Positions 17,835 through 26,141 of a stretch of DNA of 64,000 nt are shown here, in pieces. Each line of letters begins with the position of its first letter. The stretch's first letter is position 1. The stretch lies in NCBI RefSeq assembly GCF_913777995.1, contig NZ_CAJYVE010000010.1, forward strand, positions 124,001 to 188,000, written 5' to 3'. Position numbers and translations under genes: made by a program. A model generated the notes under the pieces. The model was not told the DNA's origin. It worked only from the letters and a program-made list of their open reading frames with translations, and did not search any database. The DNA is from an uncultured Pseudomonas sp. (GTDB lineage Bacteria; Pseudomonadota; Gammaproteobacteria; Pseudomonadales; Pseudomonadaceae).

Positions 17835-18502
17835 CAATGCGCAGCCTTATGGAATGCGTCACCGAAAGCGCCGGGTGCAGGCCGTGCAGGCAGGTCTTCG
17901 GGTTTGACCTCGACATCCAGATCGAAGCGTTTGCTCAGGCCGGCAGCCGGGATCTCCAGGTCACCACCCGGTATCGGCTGCATGTCTTCGCTCTTGAAAT
18001 GCCACAGCGTCGCGGTATAGCGACCCGGCGGCAGGGCATCGAGCTTGAGCGTGCCGTTTTCATCGGTCACCCCGTACCAGGGATCATCGGTGACGTAGAT
18101 GTAGCCGAGCATCCAGTCGTGGATGTTGCAGCCAAGCACCACCAGGCCGGGCTTGTCGAACAGCACCGGCTCCGACGGGGTTTTCTCGTAGAGCCGCAGT
18201 TCGAAGCGCTTGGCGGGCGAGAACGAATACACCTGATGACGAATGTCATCACTGTTGGGGAAGCTGACCTGGGTGCCGGTGTGCACGGCGAGTACCCTGG
18301 GCACGAACTCCTGATCGCGCTGGTCCATGCTGGCTTTGAGCACCGGCGCCGGCCCCGTACCGCCCTTGAGGGTGATGACCGCATTGGCCAGCGGCTTGCC
18401 TTGCCGATCGAAGACCTGGGCATTGAGACCGGCCGCCTGGGCCGTGGCCATCGACAACGCGCAGAGTCCCGCAAGCAGCAGCGTGGAGAAGACTTTGGTC
18501 AT
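17834..18502 (-). CDS. Periplasmic cupredoxin-like 'methylamine utilisation' protein
   Basis: A 222-residue exported protein with a cleavable signal peptide (…MATAQA-AG). Residues ~25-60 look like a carboxypeptidase-regulatory-type beta domain. The centre is cupredoxin-like: His89 in SDDIRHQVYSFS, and Cys125, His128 and Met131 in LGCNIHDWMLGYIYV, matching the His-Cys-His-Met ligands of type 1 copper sites although Cys-His-Met are packed closely. A second beta segment (LPPGRYTATLWH) follows. Similar proteins are annotated as methylamine-utilisation proteins, but no mau genes are here. It is the first gene of the operon; ATG 18502 gives a proper signal peptide. It is probably an electron carrier or copper sensor for the downstream membrane protein. 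Confidence 0.8.
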   Translation of the reverse strand: MTKVFSTLLLAGLCALSMATAQAAGLNAQVFDRQGKPLANAVITLKGGTGPAPVLKASMDQRDQEFVPRVLAVHTGTQVSFPNSDDIRHQVYSFSPAKRFELRLYEKTPSEPVLFDKPGLVVLGCNIHDWMLGYIYVTDDPWYGVTDENGTLKLDALPPGRYTATLWHFKSEDMQPIPGGDLEIPAAGLSKRFDLDVEVKPEDLPARPAPGAFGDAFHKAAH

Positions 18503-18708
18503 AGGCTGAACCCTTTCACGACGGCAATGCCGAAAAGTTACGCCCACCCTGGCCACGCGATCTGGCTTGCAGCATAGCTGCCCTTGGAGACCAGAGATAC
18601 GCACCAATAAAGGCATTTTGATATTGCGCTCCAGCGACCGACGAGTGGCGCTCTGTGGCTCCCTCTCGGACGCAGTGTTACGCCCATGCCACACTATCGA
18701 CCGCTGCT

Positions 18709-18737
18709 ATTGAAACCTGAGACCACTCGCCCCATCT
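18709..18737 (+). promoter_or_regulatory. Sigma-32 (heat-shock) promoter of lon
   Basis: ATTGAAA at 18709-18715 and CCCCATCT at 18730-18737 with a 14-bp spacer match the RpoH consensus (CTTGAAA, CCCCATNT, 11-16 bp) almost completely. Transcription would start near 18745, about 25 bases before the lon ATG. Confidence 0.9.
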
Positions 18738-18768
18738 AAACAGGCATGTTCAATTTCGCAGGTGCCCC

Positions 18769-21186
18769 ATGAGCGACCAGCAGACCGACCCAAACGATTC
18801 GTCCGCACCAGCCCCCGAGCATGAAGTGACGCTCGGTTCGGGCAGTACTTCGCTGGTCCTGCCCGGCCAGAACCTGCCTGACAAGGTGTACATCATCCCG
18901 ATCCACAACCGCCCGTTCTTCCCGGCCCAGGTACTGCCGGTGATCGTCAACGAAGAGCCGTGGGCGGAAACCCTGGAATTGGTCAGCAAGTCGGATCATC
19001 ACTCCCTGGCGCTGTTCTTCATGGACACGCCCCAGGAGGACCCCCGCCACTTCAACACCAAGGCCCTGCCCGAGTATGGCACGCTGGTAAAAGTCCACCA
19101 CGCCAGCCGGGAAAATGGCCGTCTGCAGTTCGTGGCCCAAGGTCTGTCGCGGGTGCGCATCAAGACCTGGCTCAAGCACCACCGCCCGCCCTACATGGTG
19201 GAAGTGGAATACCCGCAGGTACCCAACGAGCCGACCGACGAGGTCAAGGCCTACGGCATGGCGCTGATCAACGCCATCAAGGAACTGCTGCCGCTCAACC
19301 CGCTGTACACCGAGGAACTGAAGAACTATCTCAATCGCTTCAGCCCTAACGACCCTTCGCCGCTGACCGACTTCGCCGCCGCCCTGACCTCGGCCAACGG
19401 CGTGGAGCTGCAGCAGGTACTGGACTGCGTGCCGGTGCTCAAGCGCATGGAGAAAGTCCTGCCCATGCTGCGCAAGGAAGTGGAAGTCGCACGCCTGCAG
19501 AAAGAGATCTCCGCCGAGGTGAACCGCAAGATCGGTGAGCACCAGCGGCAGTTCTTCCTCAAGGAACAGCTCAAGGTCATCCAGCAGGAGCTGGGCCTGA
19601 GCAAGGACGACCGCAGTGCCGACATCGAGCAGTTCGAACAGCGCCTGGAAGGCAAGACCCTGCCGGCCCAGGCACGCAAGAAGATCGACGAGGAAATCAA
19701 CAAGCTCAAGGTGCTGGAAACCGGCTCGCCAGAATACGCCGTGACGCGCAACTACCTGGACTGGGCCAGTTCCATTCCGTGGGGCGTCAACGGGGTCGAC
19801 AAGCTCGACCTCAAGCATGCGCGCAAGGTTCTGGACCGTCATCATGCCGGCCTGGACGACATCAAGGCACGCATTCTCGAGTTCCTCGCCATCGGCGCCT
19901 ACAAGGGCGAGATCAATGGCTCCATCGTTTTGCTGGTCGGCCCGCCAGGCGTGGGCAAGACCAGCATCGGCCGCTCCATCGCCGAATCCCTGGGGCGGCC
20001 GTTCTACCGCCTGAGTGTCGGCGGCATGCGCGATGAAGCCGAGATCAAGGGTCACCGCCGCACCTACATCGGCGCCCAGCCCGGCAAGCTGGTGCAGGCG
20101 CTCAAGGATGTCGAGGTGATGAACCCGGTGATCATGCTCGACGAGATCGACAAGATGGGCCAGAGCTACCAGGGCGACCCGGCCTCAGCGCTGCTGGAAA
20201 CCCTCGACCCGGAACAGAACGTCGAATTCCTCGACCACTACCTGGACCTGCGCCTGGACCTGTCCAAGGTGCTGTTCGTGTGCACCGCCAACACCCTGGA
20301 TTCGATTCCCGGCCCGCTGCTCGACCGCATGGAAGTGATTCGCCTGGCCGGCTACATCACCGAAGAAAAGCTGGCCATCGCCAAGCGTCACCTATGGCCC
20401 AAGCAGCTCGACAAAGCTGGCGTGGACAAAAGCAAATTGTCGATCAGCGACGCGGCGCTGCGTGCGGTCATCGAGGGCTATGCTCGGGAGTCTGGCGTAC
20501 GCCAACTGGAAAAGCTGCTCGGCAAACTGATCCGCAAGTCGGTGGTCAAGCTGCTCGACGAACCGAACCTGACCATCAAGATCGGCCCGAAGGACCTGGA
20601 AGGCCTGCTCGGCATGCCGGTGTTCCGCAGCGAGCAGGTGTTGGCCGGTACTGGCGTGATCACCGGCCTGGCCTGGACCAGCATGGGCGGCGCGACCCTG
20701 CCCATCGAGGCGACGCGCATCCACACCCACAACCGCGGCTTCAAGCTCACCGGGCAACTGGGTGATGTGATGAAAGAGTCCGCCGAAATCGCCTACAGCT
20801 ACGTCAGCTCCAACCTGAACAAGTTTGGCGGGGACGCCAAGTTCTTCGACGAAGCCTTCGTGCACCTGCACGTACCTGAAGGGGCCACACCGAAGGACGG
20901 CCCCAGCGCCGGCATCACCATGGCCAGCGCCCTGCTGTCCCTGGCCCGCAACCAGCCGCCGAAGAAGGGCGTTGCAATGACCGGCGAGCTGACCCTCACC
21001 GGCCACGTGCTGCCCATCGGCGGGGTGCGCGAGAAGGTCATCGCGGCGCGCCGGCAGAAGATCAACGAACTGATTCTGCCCGAGCCGAACCGTGGCAACT
21101 TCGAGGAACTGCCCGCCTACCTCAAGGAAGGCCTGACGGTGCATTTCGCCAAGCGCTTCGCCGACGTGGCCAAGGTGTTGTTCTAA
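18769..21186 (+). CDS. lon: ATP-dependent protease Lon
   Basis: An 805-residue cytosolic AAA+ protease. The N-terminal LAN domain (~35-235) begins with the typical KVYIIPIHNRPFFPAQVLPV block. A coiled-coil region precedes the ATPase with Walker A GPPGVGKT at 391-398 and Walker B VIMLDEID. The protease domain carries the Ser713 (KDGPSAG)-Lys756 (VREKVIAA) dyad with the usual 43-residue spacing. The protein starts with a hydrophilic ~35-residue extension relative to the shortest family members. It degrades misfolded and regulatory proteins; the sigma-32 promoter directly upstream shows heat-shock induction. Some Pseudomonas genomes carry two lon paralogues and this may be one of them. Confidence 0.98.
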   Translation: MSDQQTDPNDSSAPAPEHEVTLGSGSTSLVLPGQNLPDKVYIIPIHNRPFFPAQVLPVIVNEEPWAETLELVSKSDHHSLALFFMDTPQEDPRHFNTKALPEYGTLVKVHHASRENGRLQFVAQGLSRVRIKTWLKHHRPPYMVEVEYPQVPNEPTDEVKAYGMALINAIKELLPLNPLYTEELKNYLNRFSPNDPSPLTDFAAALTSANGVELQQVLDCVPVLKRMEKVLPMLRKEVEVARLQKEISAEVNRKIGEHQRQFFLKEQLKVIQQELGLSKDDRSADIEQFEQRLEGKTLPAQARKKIDEEINKLKVLETGSPEYAVTRNYLDWASSIPWGVNGVDKLDLKHARKVLDRHHAGLDDIKARILEFLAIGAYKGEINGSIVLLVGPPGVGKTSIGRSIAESLGRPFYRLSVGGMRDEAEIKGHRRTYIGAQPGKLVQALKDVEVMNPVIMLDEIDKMGQSYQGDPASALLETLDPEQNVEFLDHYLDLRLDLSKVLFVCTANTLDSIPGPLLDRMEVIRLAGYITEEKLAIAKRHLWPKQLDKAGVDKSKLSISDAALRAVIEGYARESGVRQLEKLLGKLIRKSVVKLLDEPNLTIKIGPKDLEGLLGMPVFRSEQVLAGTGVITGLAWTSMGGATLPIEATRIHTHNRGFKLTGQLGDVMKESAEIAYSYVSSNLNKFGGDAKFFDEAFVHLHVPEGATPKDGPSAGITMASALLSLARNQPPKKGVAMTGELTLTGHVLPIGGVREKVIAARRQKINELILPEPNRGNFEELPAYLKEGLTVHFAKRFADVAKVLF

Positions 21187-21205
21187 GCCTTCGGCGGTTC
21201 ATGTC

Positions 21206-21228
21206 GTGGGAGCGACCTCGGTCGCGAA
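21206..21228. repeat. REP-like palindromic element after lon
   Basis: GTGGGAGCGACCTCGGTCGC followed by GAA resembles the Pseudomonas REP family, which typically contain GGGAGCG and CGCGAA. GCGAC and GTCGC form a small stem around CTCG. It lies between lon and the protease-inhibitor gene, a usual extragenic position. Confidence 0.6.
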
Positions 21229-21340
21229 AAGGCTGCCGCCTTCACACGCCAGGCAGCCTCTAGGTGCAAGCTCACGGCCGCAGGATCATCTACCGCGTTT
21301 GCGGTATCCTGCGGCCCTGTCTTGCCGAAAGGATCTCCTC

Positions 21341-21733
21341 ATGCCCCGAGTCCGCCTGCTGGCGCCATTCAGCTTCGCCCTGCTCGCCGCCTGCGCCCAG
21401 AAGCCCGACCCCATCGTCTCGCTGGACGACCCGAGCGATTGTCCCTTGACCCTGAACAGCGGCCAGACGCTGATCCTCTCGCTGCCCAGCAACCCCACCA
21501 CCGGTTTTCGCTGGCAGGTGCGCGATGCGGCCCCCGGCGTGCTGCGCAGCCTTGGCCCGGAGGTGTACAACGCCGACCAGAGCAAGGACATGGTCGGCAG
21601 CGGCGGCCAGTCGGTATGGCGCTACAAAGCCAGCAGTGCCGGCAGCGGGCGCCTGGTCATGACCTATCAGCAGCCCTGGGAGCCGCAGGCCGAGCCCCAG
21701 GAGCGCTTCGAGTGCGAGATTCGCGTGCAGTAG
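21341..21733 (+). CDS. Chagasin/ICP-type cysteine-peptidase inhibitor lipoprotein
   Basis: A 130-residue lipoprotein. The signal peptide ends at a lipobox (LLAAC). The three inhibitory loops of the chagasin (I42) family can be seen: NPTTGFRW, GSGGQSVWRY, and a YQQPWEP segment in place of the usual RPW. Such proteins block papain-like proteases with an immunoglobulin-like fold; in bacteria they may protect the envelope from host or self proteases. ATG 21341 follows AAAGGA and gives a proper lipoprotein start; the upstream open frame from 21206 lies in the REP region and is not coding-like. Confidence 0.85.
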   Translation: MPRVRLLAPFSFALLAACAQKPDPIVSLDDPSDCPLTLNSGQTLILSLPSNPTTGFRWQVRDAAPGVLRSLGPEVYNADQSKDMVGSGGQSVWRYKASSAGSGRLVMTYQQPWEPQAEPQERFECEIRVQ

Positions 21734-21828
21734 CGCGCCACCTCGTCTGCTAACCGGCACGCGACCATGCAGCGGCGCAGCAAACTGGCTAAAATGCGCG
21801 CCTTTGCCTCCCTCGTGCCGGAACCGCC

Positions 21829-22572
21829 GTGACCCAGGAACCCGATCGCCTCTTCGCCCAGCCCCTGGCCCAGGTGCCCGACTTCGCCTTCAACGAAGAC
21901 GTGGTGCGGGTCTTCCCGGACATGATCAAACGCTCGGTGCCCGGCTACCCGGCCATCGTCGAAAACCTCGGCGTGCTGGCCGCGCACTTTGCCAAGCCCG
22001 ATACCCTGCTCTACGACCTGGGTTGCTCGCTCGGTGCGGTGACCCAGGCGCTGCGTCGCCATGTGCGCCAGGACGGCTGCCGGGTGGTGGCCGTGGACAA
22101 CTCCAGCGCCATGGTCGAGCGCTGCCGCGAGTACCTCAAGGCCCAGGACTCGATGTTCCAGGAGCTGCTGCCGGTCGAGGTGGTCGAAGGCGATATCCTG
22201 CAACTGCCCTGGCAGCCGGCCTCGGTGGTGGCCTTGAACTTCACCTTGCAGTTCATCGCTCCCGAACGGCGCCTGGAACTGCTCGGCCGCATCCGCCAGA
22301 CCCTGGTGCCGGGCGGCGCGCTGATCCTCTCGGAAAAGCTGCGCTTCGCCGACACTGAAGAGCACGAACTGCTCACCGAACTGCACCTGGACTTCAAGCG
22401 CGCCAACGGCTACAGCGACCTGGAAATCGCCCAGAAGCGCAGCGCCATCGAAAACGTGATGAAACCCGACAGCCTCGAAGAACACCGCCAGCGCCTGCGC
22501 GAGGCCGGCTTCTCCAAGGTCGTGCCGTGGTTCCAGTGCATCAACTTCGCCTCTCTGATTGCCCTGCCATGA
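21829..22572 (+). CDS. cmoA: Carboxy-SAM synthase
   Basis: A 247-residue SAM-dependent enzyme that converts prephenate and SAM into carboxy-S-adenosylmethionine. Key blocks are [22 protein letters not shown] near the start, [19 protein letters not shown] (SAM loop), [17 protein letters not shown], and [13 protein letters not shown]. It starts at GTG 21829. Its stop overlaps the cmoB start (ATGA), so the two enzymes are translationally coupled, matching their sequential roles in making the cmo5U34 wobble modification of tRNA. Confidence 0.97.
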   Translation: MTQEPDRLFAQPLAQVPDFAFNEDVVRVFPDMIKRSVPGYPAIVENLGVLAAHFAKPDTLLYDLGCSLGAVTQALRRHVRQDGCRVVAVDNSSAMVERCREYLKAQDSMFQELLPVEVVEGDILQLPWQPASVVALNFTLQFIAPERRLELLGRIRQTLVPGGALILSEKLRFADTEEHELLTELHLDFKRANGYSDLEIAQKRSAIENVMKPDSLEEHRQRLREAGFSKVVPWFQCINFASLIALP

Positions 22573-23528
22573 TTGATCTCGCACCACTGGCCCGCCGCCT
22601 GGCGGGCTCGCCACTGGCCGAATGGGCCAAAGGCCTGCAAGCCCAGCTGGATACCAAGCTGGCCAAGGGTCACGGTGACCTGGCGCGCTGGCGCAGCGCC
22701 CTGGAGGCCCTGCCCGCACTGCAACCCGAACGGGTCGACCTGCTGGACAGTTTCACCCTGGATACCGACTGCGACGACGCCACCCGCGCCCAGGTGCATC
22801 AGGCGCTGATGGGCCTGTCGCCCTGGCGCAAGGGACCGTTCAATGTGTTCGGCGTGCACGTCGACACCGAATGGCGCTCGGACTGGAAATGGTCGAGGGT
22901 CGCCCCGCACCTGGACCTGCAAGGCAAACGCGTACTGGATGTCGGCTGCGGCAACGGCTACTACCAGTGGCGTATGCTCGGCGCCGGCGCCGAGAGCGTA
23001 ATCGGCATCGACCCGAACTGGCTGTTCTTCTGCCAGTTCCAGGCCATGCAGCGTTACCTGCCGCAATTGCCGGCCTGGCACCTGCCATTCGCCCTGGAAG
23101 ACCTGCCCGAACGCCTGGAGGGCTTCGACACGGTGTTTTCCATGGGGGTGCTCTACCATCGCAAATCCCCCATCGACCACTTGCTGGCGCTCAAGGACTG
23201 CCTGGTGCGCGGCGGTGAACTGGTGCTGGAAACCCTGGTGGTGCCTGGCGACGAACGCCAAGTGCTGGTGCCGGAAGACCGCTACGCGCAAATGCGCAAC
23301 GTGTGGTTCCTGCCCTCGGTGGCCGCGCTGGAACTGTGGATGCGTCGCGCCGGCTTCAGCGACGTACGCTGCGTGGACGTCAGCACCACCAGCATCCAGG
23401 AGCAGCGCAGCACCGAATGGATGCGCTACCAGTCACTGGAACACTTCCTCGACCCCGAAGACCACAGCCGTACCGTGGAAGGCCTGCCGGCGCCGATGCG
23501 TGCGGTCATCCTAGGTCGCAAGCCCTGA
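22569..23528 (+). CDS. cmoB: tRNA U34 carboxymethyltransferase
   Basis: A 319-residue enzyme that uses the carboxy-SAM made by CmoA to turn 5-hydroxyuridine at tRNA position 34 into 5-oxyacetyluridine. The N-terminal helical domain has the family block [23 protein letters not shown] (shown in part; residues ~78-100), followed by the SAM-binding [15 protein letters not shown] and [19 protein letters not shown] 22569 overlaps the cmoA stop by four bases. The end is followed after three bases by the convergent tadA stop, so two tRNA wobble-modification genes meet here. Confidence 0.97.
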   Translation: MIDLAPLARRLAGSPLAEWAKGLQAQLDTKLAKGHGDLARWRSALEALPALQPERVDLLDSFTLDTDCDDATRAQVHQALMGLSPWRKGPFNVFGVHVDTEWRSDWKWSRVAPHLDLQGKRVLDVGCGNGYYQWRMLGAGAESVIGIDPNWLFFCQFQAMQRYLPQLPAWHLPFALEDLPERLEGFDTVFSMGVLYHRKSPIDHLLALKDCLVRGGELVLETLVVPGDERQVLVPEDRYAQMRNVWFLPSVAALELWMRRAGFSDVRCVDVSTTSIQEQRSTEWMRYQSLEHFLDPEDHSRTVEGLPAPMRAVILGRKP

Positions 23529-23531
23529 ACC

Positions 23532-24029
23532 TCAGGGCTCCTGTGCCTTGCTTGCCGCACGGCGCAGGCGGAAGAACTCGCTGAGGATCGTGCCGCACTC
23601 CTCGGCCAGGACCCCGCCCTCGTACAGCACCCGGTGGTTGAGAAAACCCTGGGTGAAAAATTGCCCCTGGCTCTGTACCACACCGGCTTTGGGCTCCAGG
23701 GCGCCGTACACCACCCGGCCGATGCGTGAATGCACGATCAGCCCGGCGCACATGCTGCACGGCTCCAGGGTCACATACAGGGTGCTGCCTGGCAGCCGGT
23801 AGTTGCTCAGGGCCTGCGCCGCGTCGCGGATGGCGACCATCTCGGCATGCGCGCTGGGGTCATTGCCGCTGATTGGGCAGTTGTAGCCGCGCCCCACCAC
23901 CTGGCCATCCACCACCAGCACCGCGCCCACCGGCACCTCACCCAGGGCCGCCCCCTGGGCCGCCAGCGCCAGGGCTTCGCGCATGAAATCCTGGTCGCGA
24001 CTGCGGTCGATGATCATCGGCTGACGCAT
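23532..24029 (-). CDS. tadA: tRNA-specific adenosine deaminase (A34 to inosine)
   Basis: A 165-residue zinc deaminase that makes inosine at the wobble position of tRNA-Arg(ACG). Active-site residues are His61-Ala-Glu63 and Pro-Cys91-Ser-Met-Cys94; the substrate-binding VPVGAVLV and GRGYNCPISGNDPSAHAEM blocks are intact. ATG 24029 overlaps the multicopper oxidase stop by one base (TGATG), an unexpected pairing, since tadA is essential in many bacteria and the oxidase is not. An internal ATG four codons later is possible. Confidence 0.95.
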   Translation of the reverse strand: MRQPMIIDRSRDQDFMREALALAAQGAALGEVPVGAVLVVDGQVVGRGYNCPISGNDPSAHAEMVAIRDAAQALSNYRLPGSTLYVTLEPCSMCAGLIVHSRIGRVVYGALEPKAGVVQSQGQFFTQGFLNHRVLYEGGVLAEECGTILSEFFRLRRAASKAQEP

Positions 24030-25402
24030 CAGGCCACCTCGATGGCGGCCATCAGGCCGGTTTCCATGTGGTCGATCACGTGGCAGTGGAACATCCAGGT
24101 GCCGGGGTTATCCGCCACCAGCGCGACCCATGCGCGCTCGTTGCGGCCCAGCAGGAAGGTGTCGGTGAAGTACGGGATGATCTTGCGCCGGTCGGACTTC
24201 AGCACCTTGAAGCTCATGCCGTGCAGGTGAACCGGATGCTGGTACTGGGCCATGTTCTTCAGCTCGAAGATGTAGGTCTTGCCCAGCTTGAGCCGCGCGA
24301 TGGGCCGGTCGGCGCAAGTCTTGTCGGTGATGTCCCAGGCCTGGCCGTTGATCTGCCACAGGCTCGGCGGCTTGCCGTTGTCGGTGCCGCTGGACACCGC
24401 GCCGGCCCACTCGAAGTTGAAGGTCAGGGTCTCGGCGTTGTCCAGATCCGGCTCCGCCAGCGGGTTGGCCGGCAAGCCCGGTGGCCAGTCACCGGGCGCC
24501 TGAGTGCTGGCCACCGAACGCAGCGTGCCCAGACGTACCGGGCCATTGCGCAACGACAGCTCCTCACCTTGCGGCGGTGCCTTCACCGCCAGGCACAGGC
24601 GCATGCCCGGTCCCAGCCAGTATTCCTTGCCCAGCGAGCGCGGCTCTACCGGGTTGCCGTCGATGGCGTAGATGCGTGCGTCGGCATCCGGCAGGTTGAT
24701 GCGGTAGGTGACAGTGTTGTCGAGGTTGAGCAGGCGCACGCGGGTAATCTCGCCCGCCGGCAGGTCGATGACCGCCTGCGGCGTACCGTTGATGGTCGAA
24801 AGCCGCCCCGCAGTGCCTTCGCGAGCCGCTTCGCGCAGCACACTGAACTCGGTGAATGCACCGTTCTCGTCGACGTGCCAGTTCTTCAGGCTCAAGGTGC
24901 GCTCATGCGCGAAGCCGGTGGGCTCGCGCTCTTCGACGATGAGCGGCCCGACCAGCCCACGGCCCAGCTCTTCGCTGCTGCTCACGTGCGGGTGGTACCA
25001 GAAGCTGCCGGCATCCAGCACGCGGAACTTGTAGTCGAAATACTCGCCCGGCTTGACCGGCAACTGCGACACATAGGGCACGCCGTCCATCTCCAGCGGC
25101 ACCCGAATGCCGTGCCAGTGAATGGTGGTTTCGACCGGCAAGTGGTTGATGAAGCGCAGGCGCAGCCACTCGCCCTGGCGCACACGCAGTTCAGTGCCCG
25201 GCGCCGAACCACCGAAGGCCCACGCCGGCGTCTTGTGGCCAGGCACCAGCTCGACATCCAGCGGCGCGGCAATCAGCTCGAAGTCATGCCCCTCCCCCGG
25301 CCCGCGCTGGGCCAGCCAGTAACGCGAGGCACCGCCAGCGCCCAGGCCGACCACGGCCAGGCCGGCGATACCACCGAGGATTTGACGACGAGTAAAGGAC
25401 AT
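24029..25402 (-). CDS. Tat-exported multicopper oxidase
   Basis: A 457-residue three-domain cupredoxin oxidase. The N-terminus MSFTRRQILGG is a twin-arginine signal followed by a hydrophobic stretch. All four copper-binding blocks are intact: IHWHG (95-97 region), WYHPHV, HPVHLHG and HCHVIDHMETGLM, which together bind the T1 and the T2/T3 trinuclear coppers. There is no Met-rich insert, so a CueO-like cuprous oxidase is less likely; laccase-like, bilirubin-oxidase-like or metal-oxidising roles remain open. ATG 25402 was chosen because it gives the Tat signal; a longer open frame runs to 25573 without coding character. The gene overlaps tadA by one base. Confidence 0.9.
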   Translation of the reverse strand: MSFTRRQILGGIAGLAVVGLGAGGASRYWLAQRGPGEGHDFELIAAPLDVELVPGHKTPAWAFGGSAPGTELRVRQGEWLRLRFINHLPVETTIHWHGIRVPLEMDGVPYVSQLPVKPGEYFDYKFRVLDAGSFWYHPHVSSSEELGRGLVGPLIVEEREPTGFAHERTLSLKNWHVDENGAFTEFSVLREAAREGTAGRLSTINGTPQAVIDLPAGEITRVRLLNLDNTVTYRINLPDADARIYAIDGNPVEPRSLGKEYWLGPGMRLCLAVKAPPQGEELSLRNGPVRLGTLRSVASTQAPGDWPPGLPANPLAEPDLDNAETLTFNFEWAGAVSSGTDNGKPPSLWQINGQAWDITDKTCADRPIARLKLGKTYIFELKNMAQYQHPVHLHGMSFKVLKSDRRKIIPYFTDTFLLGRNERAWVALVADNPGTWMFHCHVIDHMETGLMAAIEVA

Positions 25403-25514
25403 GCACGAACACCTTGAAAACGACTGACAGCAGGCACCTGAGAGCAGATGCGAGGGGCGAATACGATACACGCGCATTTGCCGGAAGATAAGGGCGAGGC
25501 GGCGAACAGGCATG

Positions 25515-25539
25515 AAAAAGCCCCTGCATGGGCAGAGGC
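25515..25539 (-). terminator. Intrinsic terminator of the FlxA-like gene
   Basis: On the minus strand GCCTCTGC-CCAT-GCAGGGGC (one G-T pair) is followed by TTTTT. It begins 31 bases after the stop at 25570 and precedes the oxidase gene, separating the two transcripts. Confidence 0.75.
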
Positions 25540-25569
25540 CTTGGGATGGAGGACGGTGTCGGCGCCATG

Positions 25570-26058
25570 TCACTTCATCAACAGGGAGGACACCTTCTGG
25601 GAATCGCTCTTGGTCAGCGTACCGTTGGTCTGCAGTTTGTTCAGCGAGGCGCTGGCGGACATCAGGCTGGAGCTCAGGCTGGCCATCTCCGCTTGCAAGG
25701 CGCCCACGCGGGTCTTCTTCAGCTCGGGGTCCATGTTCTGGTCCGCCATCATGGCTTGAATCTCCTGCTGTTTTTCCGCGATCTTCTGCTTCAGTTCGCG
25801 GATGGTCTTGAGCAGGTCCTTGGCGTTATCCGGCAGGCCGCTCTCGTCGATGTCTTTGTTGGGGTTGGCCTTGCGCTCTTCGGCGGCCTTCTGGATGCTC
25901 GCGCTGGACAGCGACACCTGCACACCTGCGGCAGGTGCGGGGCTGGCACTTTCGGCGGCCTGCTCACGGGAGTCGGTGGCGGCCTCGCTGACGCTGCGCT
26001 GCAGGTTGGCGCTATTGAGTTGCGCCGCAGTAGAAATCTGGGCAGTCAGGTTGATCAT
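25570..26058 (-). CDS. FlxA-like coiled-coil protein
   Basis: A 162-residue soluble protein. The first half is low-complexity and rich in Ala, Ser and Gln; residues ~85-150 form a coiled coil (TIRELKQKIAEKQQEIQAMM, then GALQAEMASLSSSLMSASAS). It resembles the FlxA-like family, of which the E. coli founder is flagellum-regulated, but no flagellar gene is nearby. ATG 26058 starts MINLTAQISTAAQL; the longer frame from 26103 is less likely. A terminator follows. A second protein of the same plan is encoded at 42481-42903. Confidence 0.65.
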   Translation of the reverse strand: MINLTAQISTAAQLNSANLQRSVSEAATDSREQAAESASPAPAAGVQVSLSSASIQKAAEERKANPNKDIDESGLPDNAKDLLKTIRELKQKIAEKQQEIQAMMADQNMDPELKKTRVGALQAEMASLSSSLMSASASLNKLQTNGTLTKSDSQKVSSLLMK

Positions 26059-26141
26059 GGCAGGTCCGTCGCTGGGTAATTTGCCTGTATATCGGCCCTG
26101 CACTGGGCACCTTTAGCCTCCGCCACCCTGACGAATCCTGG

